NCBI GenBank assembly: GCA_016841955.1
Contig: JAENYE010000002.1
Location: 1 to 64,000 of the forward strand
From: Methanobacteriota archaeon
GTDB lineage: Archaea; Halobacteriota; Methanomicrobia; Methanomicrobiales; Methanoculleaceae
Direction: 5' to 3'
Length of the DNA stretch: 64,000 bases
Below are positions 59,639 to 64,000 of the stretch, one piece after another (the first letter of the stretch is position 1; the number at the start of each line of letters is the position of its first letter). The translations under genes were made by a program, and so were the position numbers. Below the pieces are notes generated by a model. That model was given only the letters and a program-made list of their open reading frames with translations. It was not told where the DNA came from and ran no database searches.

Positions 59639-61618
59639 ATGTCCACATCCCCAGGTACCACAGAGAAGCGAACCAGTCTCGCCAGTCGCGACGAGAAGCA
59701 GGACAACGCCGCCGAAGTCGAACGGCTCATCCGCGAACGGACTGCAGAGGTCCGGGAAGAGAATGACGCGCTTCGGCGGGAGAACGCAGAACTCCGCCAG
59801 ATCGAGATGATCTATGCCTCGGCGCCAGTCGGTCTGTGTCTGCTCGGTACGGATACTCGGTACCTGCATGTCAATCAACGGTTCGCGGAGATGAACGGGT
59901 TCTCCATCGAGGAGCACATCGGCAAGAGAGTCCGCGAGCTGGTGCCGGACCTTGCGGATGCGGCTGAAGAGCTCGCCCGGGCGGTTGTTACGACGGGGAA
60001 ACCCGCGCTTGATATTGAGGTACGGGGGGAAACACCGGCACAACCCGGGGTGCAGAGGTACTGGAACGAGTCCTGGCGGCCGGTAACCGATAGTCAGGGG
60101 CGCGTCATCGCGATCAGCATCGTCGCCGAGGACATCACCGAGCGTAAGCGGGCTGAGGAAGCCCTCCGGGAAAGTGAGGAACGGTTCACAGCGTTCATGG
60201 ACAACAGCCCCGCAGTTGCATTCATGAAGGACGAACAGGGGCGCTACATATACTTGAACAAGTTCAACGAGAGTCATTTTAATCTTCGACAGGGAGACTT
60301 GCGCGGTAAGACGGACTTTGAGCTATGGCCTTTGTATGTCGCCGAACAACTCTGGAAGAATGACCAAACCGTCCTCAAGGCAGGCAGTGCTATTGAAGTC
60401 GTGGAAGAGACGCCCAACCCGGAAGGAGACATTACCTATTGGTGGGCTTGCAAGTTTCCCTTCAAGGACGCGTCCGGGAAGAGGTATGTTGGAGGTATCG
60501 GAATCGATATCACCGACTGGAAACGGGCTGAAGCGGCCTTGCAGGAGAGCGAGGAGAAGTACCGGAACCTCGTGGAGCTTGCGCCGGAACCGATCGCGGT
60601 CCACTGCCAGGGTAACGTTGTCTACGTCAATCCTCCCTGCGTCACTCTTTTCGGGGCAGAAAAGCGGGAGGATCTCGTCGGCAAACCGGTCCTCCAGTTT
60701 GTCCACCCGGACGACCACGAAGTATTCAGGGGACGTAACCGCGAGATGACGGAGAAGGGTACGGCCGTGCCCCTGCGCGCAGAGAGGTTTGTGAGACTCG
60801 ACGGTCAGGCAGTCGATGTTGAGGTTGTTGCTACCCCCATCATGTATGAAAACCTGCCTTCGGTGATGGTCCTCTTCCGGGACATCACCGAGCGGAAGCG
60901 GGCTGAGGAAGCGTTTCAGCGATACGCCGAGAATCTGGGCCTGCTCCACCGCGATCTGGAGATCTCGAACCGGGAGGCGAACCTCTACCTGGACATCCTT
61001 ACCCACGACATCGGCAACACCGAGAACGTCTCGAACCTCTACACCGACCTGCTCATCGAGTCCCTTGACGGAGAGGCAGCCGGATACGCGAAAAAACTGC
61101 AGCGCAGCGTCCAGAAGAGCATAGAGATCCTGGGCACCGTCTCTACCATCCGCCGGATCCATCGGACAAAAACCGAGCTCAAACCAACGGACCTTGATGC
61201 AGCAGTCCGGCGGGTGATGGAAGACTATCCCACGAGTATCTTCCTCTATAACGGGGCAAACTACCAGGTTCAGGCGGACGATCTTCTCCCTGTGGTCTTT
61301 GACAACCTTATCGGCAATGCAGTCAAGTTCGGCGGTCCTGGCGTCGAGATCGCCATCCGGATTGAAGAGGATGATGGGTTCGTCCGGATATCGGTCGAGG
61401 ATACCGGTCCCGGTGTCCCGGACGATGATAAAAATGAGATCTTCCACTGCTACGAAATGAAGAAACGGGGCGTCGGCAAGGGACTTGGACTCTATTTGGT
61501 GAAGATCCTGGTCGAGCGATACGGCGGGACGATCTGGGCCGAGGACCGGGTGCCGGGCCGCCCGGATGAAGGCGCGGCGTTCAAGTTCACACTGAAACCT
61601 GCCTCGCAAACCCGTTGA
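59639..61618 (+). CDS. Soluble three-PAS histidine kinase
   Basis: A 659-residue cytoplasmic kinase. An N-terminal coiled coil (about 20-58) is followed by PAS 1 (about 58-180), PAS 2 (about 183-300) and PAS 3 (about 305-425), each ending with a D-I-T-x-R/W-K-x-A-E linker. The phosphoacceptor box THDIGNTENVSNLY is at about 456 and the HATPase domain at about 540-655 (VFDNLIGNAVKFGG, VEDTGPGVPDDDK, GLGLYLV). The catalytic half is nearly the same as in the kinases at 31160 and 53076, whereas the sensor halves are unrelated, so the gene family grew by domain recombination. No regulator gene is adjacent. Confidence 0.93.
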   Translation: MSTSPGTTEKRTSLASRDEKQDNAAEVERLIRERTAEVREENDALRRENAELRQIEMIYASAPVGLCLLGTDTRYLHVNQRFAEMNGFSIEEHIGKRVRELVPDLADAAEELARAVVTTGKPALDIEVRGETPAQPGVQRYWNESWRPVTDSQGRVIAISIVAEDITERKRAEEALRESEERFTAFMDNSPAVAFMKDEQGRYIYLNKFNESHFNLRQGDLRGKTDFELWPLYVAEQLWKNDQTVLKAGSAIEVVEETPNPEGDITYWWACKFPFKDASGKRYVGGIGIDITDWKRAEAALQESEEKYRNLVELAPEPIAVHCQGNVVYVNPPCVTLFGAEKREDLVGKPVLQFVHPDDHEVFRGRNREMTEKGTAVPLRAERFVRLDGQAVDVEVVATPIMYENLPSVMVLFRDITERKRAEEAFQRYAENLGLLHRDLEISNREANLYLDILTHDIGNTENVSNLYTDLLIESLDGEAAGYAKKLQRSVQKSIEILGTVSTIRRIHRTKTELKPTDLDAAVRRVMEDYPTSIFLYNGANYQVQADDLLPVVFDNLIGNAVKFGGPGVEIAIRIEEDDGFVRISVEDTGPGVPDDDKNEIFHCYEMKKRGVGKGLGLYLVKILVERYGGTIWAEDRVPGRPDEGAAFKFTLKPASQTR

Positions 61619-61941
61619 GCAGGCTAGCGCCAACGGTTGATGCCAGCATGACATCCGCACCCCAAGAACACCAGAGCGATTCTAACTTGACCTTCGGCTC
61701 CCGCATTTTTGTCTGTTATCTATAACCCAAAATCCGCATGCGGGGTTATAGGTATCTCGAAAAAATGCAACCGATGATCTACGATTGACAGATCAATTAA
61801 ACGATTTCAGATGGTCCCGCGCCACCGTCTCCGCACCCGCAGAAGGAGAGCCAGATCGGGATCGGTGCTGGCTTTGCGGGACGTCCACCTCGGACGTGGT
61901 CTCGGGCACGACCGTCGGCGCCGTCGGCGCGATCTCGGCGC
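61619..61941. other. Intergenic region between convergent PAS genes
   Basis: No gene is seen. It contains the palindromic element at 61721-61750. Frames in this region have no coding character. Confidence 0.5.
61721..61750. terminator. Palindromic hairpin between convergent genes
   Basis: TATAACCC at 61721-61728 pairs with GGGTTATA at 61743-61750, and CCGCATGCGG (61734-61743) is a palindrome between them. It lies between the stop codons of two convergent genes and may end both transcripts or bind a protein. Confidence 0.45.
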
Positions 61942-64000
61942 TCACGCCGACTCGTGCCGCTGGAGGAAGTCGCGGATCTTTCTCGACTCCATCCACCCTA
62001 TGTCCAGCTGCCGTATGATGTCGTTGATCCGGTCGACCTGGTCGTGAATGATATCCATCTCCTTCCCGCCCTCGGAGAGTTCCACCATGCCGAGGATCAC
62101 CTGGAGCGGCTGGCGGACATGATCCCCGAGGATCGCGAACTGCTCGATGTTCTGCTGGATCTGCTCGTAGGTCTGCCGCCGCAGGATATCCTCCTTCACC
62201 TGGGCGGTGATATCCTGGACGAGCACGACGTAGCCGCCCCGGGACGCCTCGTCTGCCTGCCGTATCTTCGTGATGAGCGTGTCAAGGTACCGGGTCCCGG
62301 AACGCGACGTGGCGTAGAGGTTCTGCCGTTTCACCAGTTCGAAATCGAACTCCGACGTGTAGTGGACGGTCTCGCCGCTCTTGAGCCGGGCCAGCTCCGG
62401 TTCCGGGATGTTGGGGTCCAGAAACAGATTGAAGCCCACGAGTTCGTCCCGGTCGAGGACGCCGAATATCCGGAGGGCGGCGGGGTTGATGTCGATGAGG
62501 TTTCCTGCCGCGTCGTAATACTCGATTCCGATGGGAGACTCATTAAAAATGCTCCGGAACCGCTCTTCGCTCTCCCGCAGGGCCTCTTCGATCTGTTTAC
62601 GCTTGGAGATATCCTCCACCATGCTGATGGCACGCAACGGTTTCCCGACGGGATCACGGATGAACGTGATGGTTATACGCCCCCAGATGACCCGGCCGTC
62701 CTTCCTGATATACCGCTTCTCGAGCTGGACACCGCGTTCCCTCCCTTCAGCCATCAATTCGTAGAGTGCCAGGGTCGGGGGAAGATCCTCCGGATGCGTG
62801 ATATCGGCGATGCTCCGGCCGGCAAGCTCCTCCGCGCTGTAGCCCAGCATCCGGTGGAGGGTTGCGTTGCTCCTGATGATAACGCCGCTCGGGTCGGCGA
62901 TCAGGATCCCGATTCCCGCCTCCTCGAATATCCGCCGGAACCGCTCTTCGCTCTCGCGGAGCTCCTGCTCTACCCGCTTCTGCCCGGATTGGTCCGCCAT
63001 GTTGAAGACGCGCAGGATGACCCGCCCACGGCTGTCATAGATGGGCACGGCGCTGTAACTGATGTATTTCTGTTCCCGGCTCTCGCACCTGATGAGGATT
63101 ACGTCGTATCCGCGGACGTATTCGCCACGCATGGCCCTGGACGTCGGCCAGTCCTCCAGCGGCATCGGTCGCCCGTCAGGATAGCGCAGCTCGAACTCCT
63201 CCGCGTACCTGTCGAGTTCCGCAAACATCTCGGCCTCCGACGAAAAGCCGTGAATCCGCAGTCCTTCCGCATTCATCGAAAGCGTGGTTCCTTCTGGATC
63301 GGTGATGCCGATGCCGACGTTGACGTTATCGATCACGGCTCGCAGCTTGTCACGCTCCAGGAGCAGGGCCTCTTCCACCCGCTTCTGGGCGGTGATATCG
63401 TAGACTACTCCCTGCAGGTGGGCCGGGACTTCCGCAGTGCCGGGGACGTTCTGGATCATCTCGCGGAGCCAGCGGACCTCCCCGTCCTTTCTGATGATCC
63501 GGTACTCTCTTTCGGTCGCATAACCGGGGACGGTCTGCACCATCTGTGAGGTCTCGGCGAGGCGCGGGCGATCGTCGGGATGGATTATCCGATTCCAGTA
63601 CCGCGGATCCCGGAGAAAATTCTCCCTCGAATAGCCGGTGATCTCCTCGACCGAGCCATAGATGAAGATGGGGCCGAATTCGAGGTCGGTCCGGAACGCA
63701 ATCCCCTGGAAGTTCTGAAGGAAGAGACGATACCGCTCCTCGCTTTCCCGCAACGCCTCTTCCATCTGTTTTCGCTCCGTGACGTCCCGGGCGATGCCTT
63801 CGATGGCAATGAGCAGCCCCTTCTCGTCGCGGATGGGAACGTTCTGCGATTCCACCCAGATTACTGCCCCGTCTTTCCGGAGCCACCTGAGCATGAGCGG
63901 CCTGTCCGGAACGAACTCTCCCCGAAACACCGCTTCCAGGAGCGGTAGATCGTCGGGATGGATAAAACGCAATGCGATCTCCGGATCCGCATAGACCTCT
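61942..64000 (-). CDS. Multi-PAS signalling protein with phosphoacceptor-like helix but no ATPase domain (N-terminus outside window)
   Basis: The frame is open to the right edge, so the first part is missing; 685 codons are visible. Five PAS repeats can be counted, each with a PAC-like end (IARDVTERKQMEEALRESEE, YDITAQKRVEEA, MVEDISKRKQIEEALRESEE, and similar). The last 100 residues form a helical pair with LGDHVRQPLQVILGMVEL, which resembles a HisKA phosphoacceptor, His about 70 residues from the end. Then the gene stops at 61942 with RDFLQRHESA. No HATPase domain follows, so it cannot phosphorylate itself and might take phosphate from, or pass signals to, another kinase. Confidence 0.9.
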   Translation of the reverse strand, partial: EVYADPEIALRFIHPDDLPLLEAVFRGEFVPDRPLMLRWLRKDGAVIWVESQNVPIRDEKGLLIAIEGIARDVTERKQMEEALRESEERYRLFLQNFQGIAFRTDLEFGPIFIYGSVEEITGYSRENFLRDPRYWNRIIHPDDRPRLAETSQMVQTVPGYATEREYRIIRKDGEVRWLREMIQNVPGTAEVPAHLQGVVYDITAQKRVEEALLLERDKLRAVIDNVNVGIGITDPEGTTLSMNAEGLRIHGFSSEAEMFAELDRYAEEFELRYPDGRPMPLEDWPTSRAMRGEYVRGYDVILIRCESREQKYISYSAVPIYDSRGRVILRVFNMADQSGQKRVEQELRESEERFRRIFEEAGIGILIADPSGVIIRSNATLHRMLGYSAEELAGRSIADITHPEDLPPTLALYELMAEGRERGVQLEKRYIRKDGRVIWGRITITFIRDPVGKPLRAISMVEDISKRKQIEEALRESEERFRSIFNESPIGIEYYDAAGNLIDINPAALRIFGVLDRDELVGFNLFLDPNIPEPELARLKSGETVHYTSEFDFELVKRQNLYATSRSGTRYLDTLITKIRQADEASRGGYVVLVQDITAQVKEDILRRQTYEQIQQNIEQFAILGDHVRQPLQVILGMVELSEGGKEMDIIHDQVDRINDIIRQLDIGWMESRKIRDFLQRHESA

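Noticed and set aside
26846-64000. Pyrrolysine read-through of TAG
   Set aside because: None of the interrupted genes is broken by TAG; the visible stops are TAA or TGA, and no methylamine methyltransferase is present.

Overview
The window looks like a chromosome segment of a methanogenic archaeon of the order Methanomicrobiales, most like Methanoculleus or a close relative. This is an inference. It rests on high GC in most genes, TATA-box promoters, Shine-Dalgarno sequences of the GGAGGTGA type, an isopropanol-type secondary alcohol dehydrogenase, a methanogen-type peptide-modifying radical SAM enzyme, many PAS histidine kinases with an H-D-I-G-N phosphoacceptor box, and surface proteins with PKD domains and Pro-Thr linkers. 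I found no rRNA, tRNA, CRISPR array or transposase.

Layout. 1-10 kb: the end of a PKD surface protein, the stump of a K+/H+ antiporter gene, an AI-2E family permease, a cupin, a 3-methyladenine DNA glycosylase, a membrane-anchored relative of ferredoxin-type proteins, a condensation-type acyltransferase, and a STAS / SpoIIE-phosphatase pair. 10-18 kb: a lipoprotein, a secreted zinc-phospholipase/nuclease-like protein, a frameshifted metallophosphoesterase overlapping an AlkD-type repair gene, two flavoproteins and a radical SAM/SPASM enzyme with a possible tiny Cys-containing peptide gene beside it. 18-29 kb: a 7TM histidine kinase, rsgA, methyltransferases, an M24 peptidase, an alpha/beta hydrolase, a deaminase and the secondary alcohol dehydrogenase. 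29-36 kb is a zone of decay: a substrate-binding-protein remnant, an intact substrate-binding protein followed by a histidine kinase, a lipoprotein pseudogene and a RidA gene, the last two each broken by one in-frame TAA.

36-51 kb is an accessory, probably defence, island. Two unrecognised genes of lower GC lead it. The main operon follows: hsdM, a YhcG/DUF1016 nuclease gene flanked by N- and C-terminal pieces of another DUF1016 gene, hsdS, three overlapping genes of an ABC three-component (ABC-3C) conflict system (nuclease-like effector, middle component, SMC-like ATPase), and hsdR. An AT-rich DUF2971 gene ends it. Nearly every junction from hsdM to hsdR is a 1-4 base overlap, so the restriction-modification and ABC-3C genes are probably translated together.

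51-64 kb: a CPBP membrane protease, two soluble PAS histidine kinases that share their catalytic half with the kinase at 31 kb, a class C beta-lactamase-like hydrolase, an exported alpha/beta hydrolase, a YkgJ-type Cys-cluster protein and the C-terminal part of a multi-PAS protein that has a phosphoacceptor-like helix but no ATPase domain. The strongest candidates for something new are the ABC-3C system nested in the type I operon, the DUF1016-within-DUF1016 arrangement, the radical SAM enzyme with its possible peptide, the binding-protein/kinase cassette and the STAS/SpoIIE pair without a kinase partner.
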